From: Undaria pinnatifida
Lineage: Eukaryota; Sar; Phaeophyceae; Laminariales; Alariaceae
Direction of reading: 5' to 3'
DNA: 64,000 nt
Assembly (NCBI GenBank): GCA_012845835.1
Contig: JABAKD010000028.1
Coordinates: forward strand, 8,063,632 to 8,127,631
Numbering within the stretch: the first letter of the stretch is position 1; the number at the start of each line of letters is the position of its first letter. Below the pieces are notes generated by a model. It saw only the letters and a list, made by a program, of their open reading frames with translations. It ran no database searches and had not been told where the DNA came from. A program made the position numbers and the translations under genes. Shown piece by piece: positions 1 to 12,310 of the stretch.

Positions 1-790
1 CTTCCACGGAAGCTTTCTTCGCGAAAGCTTCCATGGAAGTAGCTTCCACGAAAGCTTTCATGGAAGTAGTGGAAGCTCCCACGGAAGTAAATTCCACAGA
101 AGCTTCCACGAAAGCTTCCACGGAAGCTTCCCCGAAAGCTTCAATGGAAGTAACTTCCACGAAAGCTCTCATGGAAGTAACTTTCAGGAAAGCTTCCACG
201 AAAGCTTCCATGAAAGTGACTTCCACGAAAGCTTCCACGAAAGCTTCCACGAAAGCGTCCATGGAAGTAGCTTTCACGGAAGCTTCTATGGAAGCTTCCA
301 CGAAAGCTTCCACGAAATATTCCACGGAAGCTTCCACGAAAGCTTCCATGGAAGAAACTTCCACGAAAGCTTCGACGAAAGCTTCCATGAAAGCTTCCAC
401 GGAAGCTTCCTCGGAAGCTTCTACGAAAGCTTTCATGAAAGTAACTTCACGAAAGCTCCCATGGACGTAACTTCCTCAAAAGCTTCCACGAAAGCTTCCA
501 CGGAAGCGTCCACCGAAGTGCGTCCACGGAAGCTTCCACGGATTCGAAAGCTTCCACGAAAGCACGTCCACGTATATTTAGGTTTTAGTTCCATGGAAGC
601 AAGCGGCAGCTTCCACGGAAGGTCGGAAGCTCAGCGGCTTCCACGAAAGCTTCCAGGAGAGCTTTTCGTGAAAGCTTTCGAAGTAGCTTCCACGAAACGT
701 TGGAAGCTTCATCCACGGAATTTTACGCTTTACTTCCATGGAAGCTTCCGTAGCTTCCACGGATTCTCAGCGGCTTCCACGACAGCTCTC
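1..790. repeat. 12-bp AAGCTT satellite, arm 1
   Basis: Degenerate tandem repeat of a unit like GCTTCCACGAAA with HindIII-type AAGCTT cores throughout. The repeat length is a multiple of three, so plus-strand frames stay open and give Ser-Thr-Lys-Ala repeats; these are treated as by-products and not genes. The array continues beyond the left edge of the window. Confidence 0.9.
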
Positions 791-920
791 ACGGATATAT
801 TTGTATTGTACACTACTGTGCCTCCAGTAAAGCTTACCACTTTTTCGACAACATGGTTGACGCACACTGTGTACGAGACGAAGGGGGTTTCACCGTACAT
901 TGGTTGTTGCGTTTCATTGG

Positions 921-957
921 TTTAGGGTTAGGGCTAGGGTTAGGATTAGGGTTAGAG
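921..957. repeat. Telomere-like TTAGGG tract
   Basis: Five or so TTAGGG-related units (TTTAGGGTTAGGGCTAGGG and variants) between the two satellite arms. Confidence 0.75.
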
Positions 958-996
958 TATATATAATTTAAAGAGTATGTCGATCATATGCCGGAC

Positions 997-1845
997 GCTT
1001 TCACAGAAGCTTTCGTGGCAGTAATTTTGTTTCACGGAAGCTATCGCGGAAACTTCCATGGGATTTGTTTTCGAAAACTTCCGTGGAAGAAAAATATTAT
1101 TTATTCTTTCCAATTTATTGTTTACTTCCGTGAAAGCTTCCGTGAGAGCTTCCGTGGAAGCAAAAATACTTCCACGAAAGCTTCCGTGAAAGCTTCCGTG
1201 AAAGCTTTCGTGAGAGCAAATTTACTTCCACAAAAACTTCTGTGAAAGCTCAAGTTTACTTCCACGAAAGCTTCCGTGAAAGCAAATTTACTTCCACGAA
1301 AGATTCCGTGAAAGCTTTCGTGAAAGCTCCTTGGAAGCAAATTTACTTTCACGAAAGCTTTCGTGAGAGAGCTTTCGTGAAAGCTCCGTGGAAGCAAATT
1401 TACTTCCACGAAAGCTTCCGTGAGGGCTTCCGTGGAAGAAGATTTACTTCCGCGAATGCTTCCGTGAAAGCTTCCTTGAAAGCTTCCGTGAAAGCAAACT
1501 TACTTCCACGAAAGCTTCCGTGAAAGTTCCCGTGAGAGCTTTCGTGAAAGCTTCCGTGGAAGAAATTTACTTCCGCGAAAGCTTCCGTGAAAGCTTCCGT
1601 GGAAGAAAATTTACTTCCACGAAAACTTCCGTAAAATTTTCTGTGGAAGCAACTTCCGTCGAAGCTTTCACGGAAGCTTCCGTGGAAGTGTCTTCCGTCG
1701 AAGCTTCTACGCAAACCTTCCGTGGAAGTTACTTCCACTGAATCTTCCACGAAAGCGTCCATGGAAGCTTCCATGGAAGCTTCCGTGGAAGCCGTGGAAG
1801 CTTCCATGGAAGCGTTGGAAGCTTCCATCGACGCCTTCATGAACT
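997..1845. repeat. 12-bp AAGCTT satellite, arm 2
   Basis: The same kind of array, but the CACG tetramer of arm 1 is replaced by CGTG (GCTTCCGTGAAA), as expected if this arm is inverted relative to arm 1. It contains recurring AAATTTACTTCC spacers. Confidence 0.88.
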
Positions 1846-2410
1846 TTCACCTAAAATGCAGATAGGGCAGGTGGCTCTACGGACACCTTACAGTAGTAGT
1901 AGGCACGCCGTGCTTGGTCGTGACTCTGTGCCGAAAAGAAAAATGAGCACAATAAATTAATGTTTAGATTGCATTTAGATAGACGTCGTGGTGGGTCGTG
2001 GGACGTCTATGATACCGTACCACTACTCTTACAGGAGCAGCAGCAGCAAACACGCCTATTTGTATGTCTAGAAACACTACTGTGGTGCAAGGACTGTTAT
2101 CATGTTCATATTATTATAATGTCAAAACGATCCTTTTATTTCCGAGCATACTTCATTTAATTTTTCTTGCTGGGTGTAAACCTCCCCGTTGAAATTACAG
2201 TACCACTACTGGTAGACGGATTGAGCCTCGAGGGCTTCGCCGAGGGGAACAATCGCCAGCGCAGCAACACACAGCCCGGGGGGGCACAGCTTCATATGGC
2301 AACATAGCAGCAGCAGTTGCAGAACCAGCAATACCCTCGCCCCGTACAACGTTTTGCCACACTCACTCCTTCAATCCGCACGGCCCGGTTTCCAACCTCA
2401 ACGTCCGTAG
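1846..2410. other. No feature recognised
   Basis: Mixed-composition DNA with no convincing exon, repeat or RNA gene. Confidence 0.5.
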
Positions 2411-2749
2411 TCTGGAGACAACGGGCCCGCTCCGTCTTCTGGTGAAACACGCACTTACAGCAGCAACAGCGTCAAACCAGGAAGTGCTTACAGAGGCACA
2501 AAGCGGTGCGAGACTCCGGCTGCAGGAGCGGCAACAGCAGCAGCAGTCCTACTCCACGCACGGACTAGTGCCGCCACCGGGTTTAAGAAGCAGGAGGAGC
2601 CACCGTCATTGTTCGCTGAGAAGAGGTCCGCGCTCGTAGTGGTGTACTTCGTATGCTGGTTGCCACCGCTGGCTCCTGACACGGCGCGGGTGACACTAAT
2701 CGAGAACCTACTATTATACGTGCCTACGGTGTTAGTGGCCTTCTTGTGA
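2411..2749 (+). CDS. Weak candidate terminal exon
   Basis: Open for 112 codons after an acceptor-like tccgtag to a stop at 2747-2749, with no ATG needed if spliced. The second half has two hydrophobic stretches (ALVVVYFVCWLPPLAP and LLLYVPTVLVAFL). The first half is Ala/Ser-rich and overlaps CAG-type triplets. The other frames here are also fairly open, so this may be chance; no family is recognised. Confidence 0.2.
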   Translation, partial: SGDNGPAPSSGETRTYSSNSVKPGSAYRGTKRCETPAAGAATAAAVLLHARTSAATGFKKQEEPPSLFAEKRSALVVVYFVCWLPPLAPDTARVTLIENLLLYVPTVLVAFL

Positions 2750-3282
2750 AAACCTGAAGACCGGCTCTACTTTAGTACACTATTAATAGTATCCTTATTT
2801 CTGGTCGAGGCAGGAAGCACAATTTCATATTTTTTTCAATTTCTTGTTATTCAATTTCTTATTTTTCAATTTCATATTTTCGTCGCCGAGAGTGCCAGCT
2901 TCCTCTGGTGGATGCGGCGTCCTGGGGCCAAGCCACCCAGAGGAAGTGGGTGGTGGTTTTCTTAGATCCTAGCCCACGCGCAGGCCAAACTACACACACT
3001 CGTATTGTTTTGAAATTTCTACGCTAGATTTCCTCAAAGTCTGTCTTCTTTCGAGAGGGCCAATACCTTGGACCGCGGGTGCCGCAATAGGAGATAGGGG
3101 ATACACATCGTTGTTTCGTGAGGCTCCTTACTGAGAGGAGCTCCACACATTTCAGCTAGTACCTACCTCAACCTACAAGAAGTAGAGTTTGAGAAACATC
3201 GGAAAATCTCAATAAATCTGATGTTTCATTCCGTGCGCCATTTGTTGTTCAACCCAATACCTGAAAACCTACCAGGTGTGTA
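2750..3282. other. No feature recognised
   Basis: Contains a short tandem of TTTCAATTTCTTATT-like words near 2825-2880; otherwise nothing assignable before the LTR element. Confidence 0.5.
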
Positions 3283-3840
3283 TGTCTCAGCAGCTAATCG
3301 TACCCCTGTCTTATTCCGTCGTCTCACCTTCGGTGCCGCCTAGGAGTGTACTCACGTAGAGATTTAGCGAGGTCCAGCGACACCTTCCGTGCCTTTCGTT
3401 CTCCGGGACTTTCACCAAGCACAGCGACAGATTTGGCCAAGTTCCAAGACGCCATCAGCGCAATCAAACGTTGAGGACCCGGGATCACAGACGACAGGTG
3501 ATGCGGTTGTGCATGCATACGAGTGAACAGTGTCATGCACATGCATACAGTGGTTTCACGTTTCACGTTTCACCTTTGGATTTTCATTTGTTTTATTTTT
3601 CCATTGGACTGAGTTTGTGGGGGACAGCTTGTAGTAACACCAGATTTGCGGGGGCTGGATATTCAACCGAATACCCTGTCCCCTGGGAAAGGCGTTCTTC
3701 TCACGCGAACTAAACCGTTCGCGTGATGAAACTTCCATCCCGAAAACTCCAATGATACCCTCCACTTCTCTATGCTCGATGCGCGGTTGAGGCCACGACC
3801 CACCGTGCTTTTTTCGATCCTGCGACTGACCGTCATAACA
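3283..3840 (-). repeat. Left (3') terminal repeat of the LTR element
   Basis: Begins TGTCTCAGCAGC and ends CATAACA in plus-strand reading. It matches 10857-11410 over most of its length; the first 110 or so bases shared after the TAGGAGTGTACTC block are about 95 percent identical, with more change further on. Confidence 0.7.
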
Positions 3841-4777
3841 CTCCCCCAAGTCTGGAAAGATTAGCCAGAGAATGATACCCCGGTCAGCGGAACTTCTCAG
3901 TCAGACCCGCCGTTCTGAAACGGTTTGGGGTGAGATCGCCGGCTCCTTCCCCCGTTCATCTGGCTCATCTTGAGCTCCCGATTTAAACTGGAGCTGTCGC
4001 TGAATCCTTCCCGCGCTTGACGTGTTGGCGGCTCAGTTACTCCCAATCACCATCTTGATACCTCACTCGCCAGCACGAATCTTTGAAGTCGTACCCTTCC
4101 ATAGCCGGCTCCGCCGTCTGAGAAAACAGTTTCGGCAGGACAGCAGCTCCTTCTTTTTCCGTTAAGGCCCCTGACAAGTACGACCTCTTTCCGTCTCCAT
4201 AAAAATATCCCATCCGTTAATCTTGATCGTTGAATCATGAACCTCCGCACCCAGTGATAAACCCCCAGCTTCCGTTTTGGTTTTGGTTCCGATTGGGTGC
4301 TTTCTTCTTTCCCCGGCGCCACCGCCGCTGCAACATTTCTCGCCGGCGCCACCGCCACCGCAACACCCGCCCAGCCCGGCGCATGTAAACGTCGAAGCCA
4401 AGCGGACATCCCGGTCGTACTTCTGTAACAGCCCGTGCACCTTTTTTCTCCGACCAACGCCGTCGGTTAGATGTTGCAACGCACCTACTTCCGTAGTTCA
4501 GCGCTCCAAATCTTGGCCGACGGTGAGATGTCCCGATCTTCGCATTTCCCACAAACAGCAGCATTCGATCCGTCAACGGTTTAGACCAAACATAATCCCA
4601 CTCTAGAATCACAATCCCGAGCAGGCACTCTCCTTCATCTACCCGTTGGAGAATATTACGACAAGTGCATACCTTTCACCGTCGAAGTGCTACATAAAAT
4701 CTACTTGTAACGCTCGCGGCAGATTATTACCTCATGTCGCAACCAGCAGCGATTGACAACACGCTCTCCTCACATTT

Positions 4778-4954
4778 TGTTGGTAAACTCGTGGCTTCTG
4801 GGGAAAAGATGTTGTATTATTGAGCAGTTGCCCTTCTGAGACAGGTAGGCAAGGTGGAGTGAGCAGGGTGGGGGCGCTCGTGGGCGGGCACAACCTCACC
4901 CTCAGGATCACGCTATGCAACTACCCGATAGTCAGACCTACAGCAACAATGCCT
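4778..4954 (-). repeat. 177-bp terminal repeat, left copy
   Basis: Direct repeat of 7132-7308 with about six differences. No matching short target-site copies were found at the two outer edges. Confidence 0.75.
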
Positions 4955-7131
4955 CGGCTTCTACATCGTTGTCACTTTGCAAAGAAGATCGAGGGATTCT
5001 CATTCGAACGCATGCGCAGTGATTTGAGTTTCTCCTCCTGCACACGAATCTGACTCTGGCTCAACGGCAGAAAATGATCTTTCAGCACTCGAAAACCCTT
5101 GCTGGAAGAACCAGCGTGGCGAACCATAGTTTTCAGATTATCCTTCTTCAAGCAGTCGAACAGAAACCACCATGCCATCTCAGCCTGACGCAGCACACCC
5201 ACACTTAATCCTTTCTCTACCCAGGGGGTCAAGTCGAAACCAATGTCAGCAATCGGAATCTCAGTCTCGGAAACAAACGCCTCATACAGATTGTTGTGCC
5301 GGGCACTTAGCAGAAAATTCTGCGACCATGAGGGGTAAGACACGTCTGTCCCATCGAAAACAGGAGCCTTGGGAACTTTGAAAGGACCCCCACTCAACTT
5401 CTCTCCTGTATCAGTAATGCCGGCCCCAGGAATCAGATTGTTTCCACTGGCGACACTTTCCCACCACCTGCTCGACGGAGTAGGTTCGGGAGGAACAGAG
5501 GACTGGCTTCCGAGAGCCCTACCTACAGTCCCGGGAACGAAAGACTGGCTACCTACAGCCCCACTTTTAACCACATCGACTGCTTCACCAGGGGGGACCA
5601 CTACCTCGTTCGTTGCTGCACCAGAGGGTACCACTGCCGCGTTATTTCGCAACAGTGTGTGGGCAACTCCCCTCCCTACAAGCGGCCATACCTCGGCTTC
5701 TACATCGTTGTCACTTTCCTCCCCTCCCTCCTCCGCGATCTCTATCGGCAATGGAGGTTGCGGTGGAGGGAGTTGTGACGGCAACGCCTCCCACGTTACA
5801 TCCCTCGTTTCCTGAATAGTCCCAACCCTCGTAAGTACTCTATGACAATCACGCGGGTGGTCTCTCGAAGGACCGACATAAAAGCAAGTCTCACCCTTCG
5901 GAAACAGCTTCGACGGTCGCTGCCACTTGCAGTACGCCGGTTTCAAACATTGATAAGGTTTAGCAGGACGAGCTTCCCCATACCACATTTCATACGGCGA
6001 CTTGGAATCGGGGTTAGCAGAACAAGCCGTGTGATTAAGTGCCTCGCAAGCCCAGTGCATTGCCTCAGCCCAGAGTCTGTCAGTCTTAGGTAACTGTACA
6101 TGCCCAAAAAGAACTTTCGCCTGAACACGAGCCGCCATTGCGGCCTCTTCTATCAATCCCAAGCCACGCTCTGCAACACCGTTGTATTGAGGACTGTAAG
6201 CTGGGGTGAACTCTTGCTTAATCAAGAGCTCATTGCACACAGATGCAAATTCTCCACCGAAAAACTCACCTCCATTGTCAGATCTAACAATCTCAACCAA
6301 TGATGGGATTCCATCAGCACGCACACTAGCAAGAAAACTCCGGGAAGCACTCGCAGCGTCTGATTTACTTCTCAGGAAATAGATCCATGCACGCCTTGTG
6401 AAATCATCCTTCACAATCATGGGGTAATACTTTCCCCCTATGGACACAACGGCCTTCTTCCCTCCCAGGTCAACATAAACTCTCGCTAACTTTTTATCTG
6501 ATCTACATTTAGTTTCACGAGCAATCCCTTTTCTAATTGCCTTCGACATCGAACATCCCGTACAAGCATCTAGGCTACCAGTCAACTTGATACCCAGTCG
6601 CTTTGCAGTAGTACGAAGCAACCCTTCATGTGAGTGAGCATAAATTTTATGAAAGTCATTCACATCCATACTCGTTTCGTGCTTGGGGTTTGAAGGAGTG
6701 AGGGCAGCCAACACGGGTCCAATAAAGTCATCACCCACACGATACGCAGTCGCAACAAGCGTGCCATCGAAATTCTCAAAAGTCGCATGTCCGTGGAAAG
6801 CAGTCATCACATCACGAGGACCACCAAGACCATTCCATGACTCGTCATCAAATTCTGCGCTGGGGGAAAAAAGGTTGTACCCCAATTTGGGACAGTACAG
6901 CACATTCTTCAACTCTACCAAAAACTCGTTGTCAGCAGACACGAACACCAATTCCAGAGTTCCTGAAAGAGCTACCTCACAAGTCACGCCACCAATTCCC
7001 TTTGAACTCGGCCACCCGCAGGTGTCCCCGGTTCAGCCATGATGAGACAGGTTGATCAGGCCTCTCTCGCACAGCAGTCTAGTGTAGTCCAAGGGGACGA
7101 CGGAGCAGTAGACACCTTTGACGCTATAGCG

Positions 7132-7308
7132 TGTTGGTAAACTCGTGGCTTCTGGGGAAAAGATGTTGTATTGTTGAGCGATTGCCCTTCTGAAACAGGT
7201 AGGCAAGGTGGAGTGAGCAGGGTGGAGGCGCTCGTGGGCGCGCACAACCTCACCCTCAGGATCACGCTATGCAACTACCCGATAGTCAGACCTACAGCAA
7301 CAATGCCT
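7132..7308 (-). repeat. 177-bp terminal repeat, right copy
   Basis: Direct repeat of 4778-4954, bounding the copia-type element on its upstream (minus-strand 5') side. Confidence 0.75.
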
Positions 7309-8974
7309 GAACCTTCCTACTGGATAAGTGTCCAATGTATCACATACCAATGTACCGACACACACACCTACGGTCCAGCTCGTACTTGTGTACAACCTAC
7401 CGAAGTACCACAAAGAGTATTCCCAGAATATCCAGCATCAACTTACTACAATTGACAATTCAATATTCAAACTATCCAATCAGATTATCTACAGCAGCTC
7501 GGCCGATACACACTGCCGCTATCACCAACACATTTCAACCGAATACCGCCGGGATTACACGAACAAAGGCGCTCACCTTTGCCAGCATGGATAAAGGTGC
7601 TCACCTTTGCCATCAAATTAATAAAAATGAACCAAAGAAAGGCAGTCTTTAAACACTAAAAACAGAACACAGAAAGTCAGTGTCGGTGCCTCAACGCCAA
7701 ATATGGAAGACTATTCGTGTATACCCGGTAAATCTATGATGTCAAATAAATCATATCAAAATACACCAGCTACACTAATTAACGCAAACCTGCACCATTA
7801 GCTCCTACGCGAGGAAGTGGAGCCGTTAAACCCTAAATTCATAAAATCAGATCGGTGCGTTCTTGCCATTATCAAAAAAAATCTACTCGGTACATAATAC
7901 ACCAATAAAATCACGCCAGGTACTACCAACACCAACAGCTCACCCCACATCTCCTGTTCAGCGGCAGCAAGACTAATGCCCACCTTCACTGCCTGGAATC
8001 TACCACCAAACCTATGGTTGAAACACATAAGAAAGCCGCTTACCTTCAGCGTCCTGCTCAGCAGCGACTACAGCACGTGCTCACTTCACGTCTGAACCCA
8101 ATACTGCTGGTATCTATCCCAAGAACAACCCATAGAAGCGCTCACCTCACTTCCCTATCTATTCAGCGATAGCCTCACATGTGCTTACCTCCCCTGTGTA
8201 GATGCTATCACTGAACCTAAAAAAAAACAATAGCTGCTCACCTCAGCTTCTCGTGCTCAACAGCGGTTAGCACACGTGCTTACCTCCACGGTCCAACCGA
8301 ATGCTGCTGAGATGTACTCGTTAGATAACTTCATCTACATCTTCTACGCAGCCGTCTAGCATGTCGTCGAGTGACCCACGCTGGAACACCGGGATGCACA
8401 GATTGCACCACGAAACAACATGACATGCGCCATAGGGAATGAACGCAACGATGTCCAGCATGGCGATCATTCGTGATAAGCATGATATACATTTCGAACA
8501 TTTCGGGTGGGTATAGCATACATCAGTGGCAGGTATAGTGAGTGTCAGCGGATCTCTTCTCCAGGTAGTTCCAGTATTTGTCACGTCGGTGTCTCTGCTC
8601 ATCAGCATAAGGTGAACATGACACCCGGCATGAGAAACGTCAACGAAAGGAATGATGAGCATTTAAAGCAGGACAACACACATCAGCGACAGGCTCCATA
8701 AGTGTCACCGACACCCCTCTTGGCGTTTCCTGCCTCGGATACCGCATTCAAATGTCGCTCGAGAAGGTTGTGCATGCCCGCCATGGGTCCTTGCCAGAGA
8801 AAAGGAGGTTCCACCGTGCTGTGGTACCTTTATCAATTGCTGACAACCAGTTGAAATCGTTCTGTTTCTGCCACGTTGTGAGTACTCCCTGTCCACCTCA
8901 GGGATGTGACACCCGGCATCATATTTAAGGCCCTTGCTCCGTTCCCACCATTATTCTGACGACTCAGTCTCAGA

Positions 8975-9781
8975 GCATGAGCAGCAACTCAATGAGTCGT
9001 TACCTTGGCGTCGACTGCCCTTCCCCTTCACCTGTTAAACTTGGACAGCATTCCCCCTCCTTGCGTTTCGCCGTATCGAGCGAACGAAAGCGCAGGTTGT
9101 GTCATCATATTTTGGCAGACCTTCGTCGTCGTGATATGTACGCATGCGATAACAATCGCATTGGACGGGCATGTACATGCTGACGACGAGCATGCACCAG
9201 AAACATGCGCCAAGCGCGTTTAGAGTCTCTGCGTTTGAGTCTCTGGGCTAACTCCTCAACTGGACGTAAACATCGCTGGCGCTGGGTCTGGGGCTCCATC
9301 TGGACTTTTCATGAGTGCGTGTTCCGTGCATGTTCTCGTTATACTATCATGGATGCATATTCGTTGTTAATATGTTCAATGCTCTCGATATGCTTTTATG
9401 GGTGCATGATCGTCGTTAGCATATACATGCCCGTCCGATGCGCTCGTTATCGCATGCATGCATATCGCGACCACAAAGGTCTGCCGAAACATGATGGCAC
9501 AACCTACGCCTTCGTTCGCTCGATACAGCGAAACGCAAGGGGGGGAGGATACTGTCCAAGGTAAACAGGTGAAGGGGAAGGGCAGTCGACTCCAAGGTAG
9601 CGACTCATTGGGTTGCTGCTCATGCCCTTCACCTGTTTATCTTGGACAGTATCCTCCCCCCCTTGCGTTTCGCTGTATCGAGCAAACGAAAGCGTAGGTT
9701 GGGCCATCATGTTTCGGCCGACCTTCGTCGTCGCGATACGCATGCTCGCAATAACAAGCGCATTGGACGGGCATGTACATT
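8975..9781. repeat. Three-copy repeat forming a large fold-back
   Basis: A block of about 190-210 bp occurs three times: 8975-9190 forward, 9418-9629 inverted, 9627-9781 forward. The last two form a near head-to-head inverted repeat with arms of about 155 bp (9425-9580 and 9627-9781) and a loop of roughly 46 bp. Shared words include CCCTTCACCTGTTTA, TTGCGTTTCGC and GGACGGGCATGTACAT. It lies within the larger LTR element, so it is probably a later insertion of a fold-back element. Confidence 0.8.
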
Positions 9782-10856
9782 CTGACTGTTGTGCCCGCAC
9801 TGTTATGCCCGCACACACCATGCACGCTGCTCGAATCGGAACGTTCCTTATTGCCCTTTTTCATCCCCCCCCCGACGTACAGCAGTAGGCCTGGTCTGCC
9901 TTATGTCTGATATGGTACCGACGTACGAACTGCGTTTGTACTCATGTACGAGGACATCAAAATGTGTGTGCTCTCCCTTCGGCTTCCTGCAAAGGGTGTC
10001 AAGCGTCAGCAGTTTGACCTCCTCGTCAGAGTAGTACAGTACGCCTGCTAGATACCGGTTACAATGTCTGCTCGCACGTCTGCAAAGAAGAAAAACAGGG
10101 TAAAAGTTGCCCAAAATATATACCAAATGTTTTCTGGATCCTGTGACTGAATGGGAAAAGTGTAGTAAATATAACGACGGTAAACCTTTAATTATATATC
10201 AACAACGATAACTACATTTACGACTTCAGCGCCGGGTCGCTTATATCGTGCTTCTTGCTACTTTCACTGATGATAGCTCGTGTATAACAAACACTCACCA
10301 ACAGCAGGGTTATCACGACACAACACTGATGCATGCCTGTGTATCGTAAGACTCAAGGGCAGGAAGGCTCCAGGGCTGGCCGATGGAGCCCCTATGAAAA
10401 AAGAACTCTAGTTCGATCGGCTGATGCACTGATGCAAAAAATGTTCGGTATTACGCATTAAAACCAGTATATTCAACAGGCAAATACACCGAATGCGCTT
10501 GTTCGGACGAGCGGACAAATAGCTCACATAGTATATTACAAGTACCAACAACGCAGCTTGCAAAGATGAGTATTGAGCTGAAATTCGTCGAACTCACGGC
10601 TGACGTCCTTGAAACATTTTTTATAAAACAGCTCGCTCAAACGTATCGAAATTGTTATCCGGGATAGAGTATGAAAAACCTCGGTTGCATTCGACGAAAA
10701 AAATTCTGCGCCTCAACCAGATTCCGTGGACATGACTTCGACCGCCTACTATACACTCCCGGACTTCCTCTGTTGTGACTTGTACGCCTCTCACCACATC
10801 CCCACGACACCTTCTCCTGGTTCTGCTCGCCAATCTCTATCTCCCTGAATTCACCA

Positions 10857-11410
10857 TGTCTCAGCAGCTAATTGGACCTCCTGCCTTACTCCCTCGTCTA
10901 ACCTCTGGTGCGGCCTAGGAGTGTACTCACGTAGAGATTTAGCGAGGTCCAGCGATACCTTTCGTGCCTTTCGTTCTCCGGGACTTCCACCAGGCACAGC
11001 GACAGATTTGGCCAGGCTCCAAGACGCCAGCAGCGCGATCAAACGTTGGGGACTCGGGATCACAGATGACAGGTGAGGTGGTTGTACATGCATACGAGTG
11101 AACAGTGCCATGCACATGCATTCAGTGGTTTCACGTTTCACGTTTTCACGTTTGGATTCCCATTGTGGTGTTTAAACTGAACTTGTGGGGAACAGCTTGT
11201 GGTAACACCAGTTTTGCGGGGACTGGATATTCAACCGAATACCCTGTCCCCTGGGAAAGGCGTTCTTCTCCCGCGAACTAAACCGTTCGCGTGATGAAAC
11301 GTCCATCCCAAAACCCACAGAGATACGCCCCGCTTCTCTGCACCCGATGCTCGCGGTTGAGGCCACGACCCACCGTACTTTTTTCGTTCCCGTGACTGGC
11401 CGCCATAACA
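10857..11410 (-). repeat. Right (5') terminal repeat of the LTR element
   Basis: Partner of 3283-3840 in the same orientation. The adjoining primer-site-like TGG on its left marks it as the 5' repeat of a minus-strand element. Confidence 0.7.
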
Positions 11411-12310
11411 TGTATTCCTCTCCTCTACTCTCCAACACCCCGACAAATAATTGTTTTATAGGTGTATACAACAAAGTATATTCTTGGTGTTGGTTTGTGA
11501 TTGCATCAATCAAAGCCCGATTTCTGTCTCCCTGAGCCACAGCCTGTACCCCAACACTGGGTTTATCGATCATGCTAGCATGATCGACTATCTAGACGCC
11601 TGGGGCAGAATCTCACCGGGAGATGGCCCTCGATACCCGACGGGCCGCCATCAGGCGGAGAAGAGAAGATAGGCAGAAAAAAATAGCTATTATCGTACTC
11701 CACAGCAAACCCAAAGTAGATTCGCAGATGACTAGAAGACGACTGGAAAACGACTAGAAAACGGCCGAACCAAATGGGGCTCAACACGAACATATCAAGA
11801 TTGGGGCCGCCAATCATATCATTAGTGCTACTCTACCATCTCCGTAGGTGCTTTGCGGCCACACTCATCAGGTGTTGGTACGAGCAAATGGTCAATCCTA
11901 CACGCAGCTCTCAAGCAAGTCGCAAGCTGTACGACATCCGCCACAAAAAATAATATAACACGGTGGGAGGGTCCATTTTGGGGACTCTTTTTGCGGTGGC
12001 TCGGGGTCACTCGCGTGATTGATTCCGATGCTTGCTTGCGGTGTTAAGCTTTCGTGCCTTTTTTTCTCATGTTGCTTTTATGAATCTGCAATGGATTGGT
12101 GAGCTACGATGCGCCAAAAAAAAACGCGCAAAGTGGTGGTGGTGGTTAGAAATAGGGTCCCTCGTTTGAGTGGCTCAAACCACGGTAATAAAAAAGTGGG
12201 TACCTCCCCCTTACCGTAGCACTTGCTACGTTAGAAACTCGCAGCTGGAACCGACTACATCGCATGCCACCGAGGAAGCCAAATAGTGGAAGACACGAGG
12301 AGACGGGGAT
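11411..12310. other. Unassigned stretch with a palindrome and an element-end word
   Basis: Holds a perfect 22-bp palindrome (TCGATCATGCTAGCATGATC core) near 11565-11586 and the word GGTGGCTCGGGGTCACTCGC at 11995-12014. That word recurs at 18399 and, inverted, near 18745. No gene seen. Confidence 0.5.

Larger units (their letters stand above)
4778..7308 (-). mobile_element. Copia-type element, broken
   Basis: Two 177-bp direct repeats (4778-4954 and 7132-7308, about 97 percent identical) begin TGTTG and carry CAACA near the far end. Between them a long minus-strand frame (6987-4972) encodes, in order, a pre-integrase region (FHKIYAHSHEGL, CTGCSMSKA), an integrase core (VRSDNGGEFFGGEF, YSPQYNGVAERGLGLIEEA), a Pro-rich stretch, and a gag-like region (YPSWSQNFLLSARHNNLYEA). 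The order integrase then gag is not the usual copia order, so the copy is rearranged and broken and does not hold a full copia set. The high repeat identity suggests a fairly recent event. It lies inside the larger LTR element in the same orientation. Confidence 0.75.
3283..11410 (-). mobile_element. Decayed LTR element with paired long terminal repeats
   Basis: Terminal direct repeats of about 555 bp lie at 3283-3840 and 10857-11410 and begin TG and end CA. The 4-bp TGTA flanks both ends as a target-site copy. On the minus strand TGGTGAATTCAGGG directly follows the right repeat, where a primer site is expected, and a purine tract (GGGGGAG) directly precedes the left one. The repeats differ by roughly a tenth, so the insertion is old. 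The element is broken, with no intact polyprotein recognised, and holds other repeats, including a copia-type element and a fold-back. Family not assigned. Confidence 0.7.

Noticed and set aside
33-925. Ser-Thr-Lys-Ala repeat proteins
   Set aside because: By-product of a 12-bp satellite whose length is a multiple of three; the opposite strand and the second arm are open as well.
4047-4612. Minus-strand frames of 105-136 codons inside the outer LTR element
   Set aside because: No reverse transcriptase, protease or other family pattern recognised; three overlapping frames are open at once because of GC-rich composition.
11565-11587. A 22-bp perfect palindrome as a regulatory site
   Set aside because: Isolated, no neighbouring gene; one such palindrome in 64 kb is not enough to claim a function.
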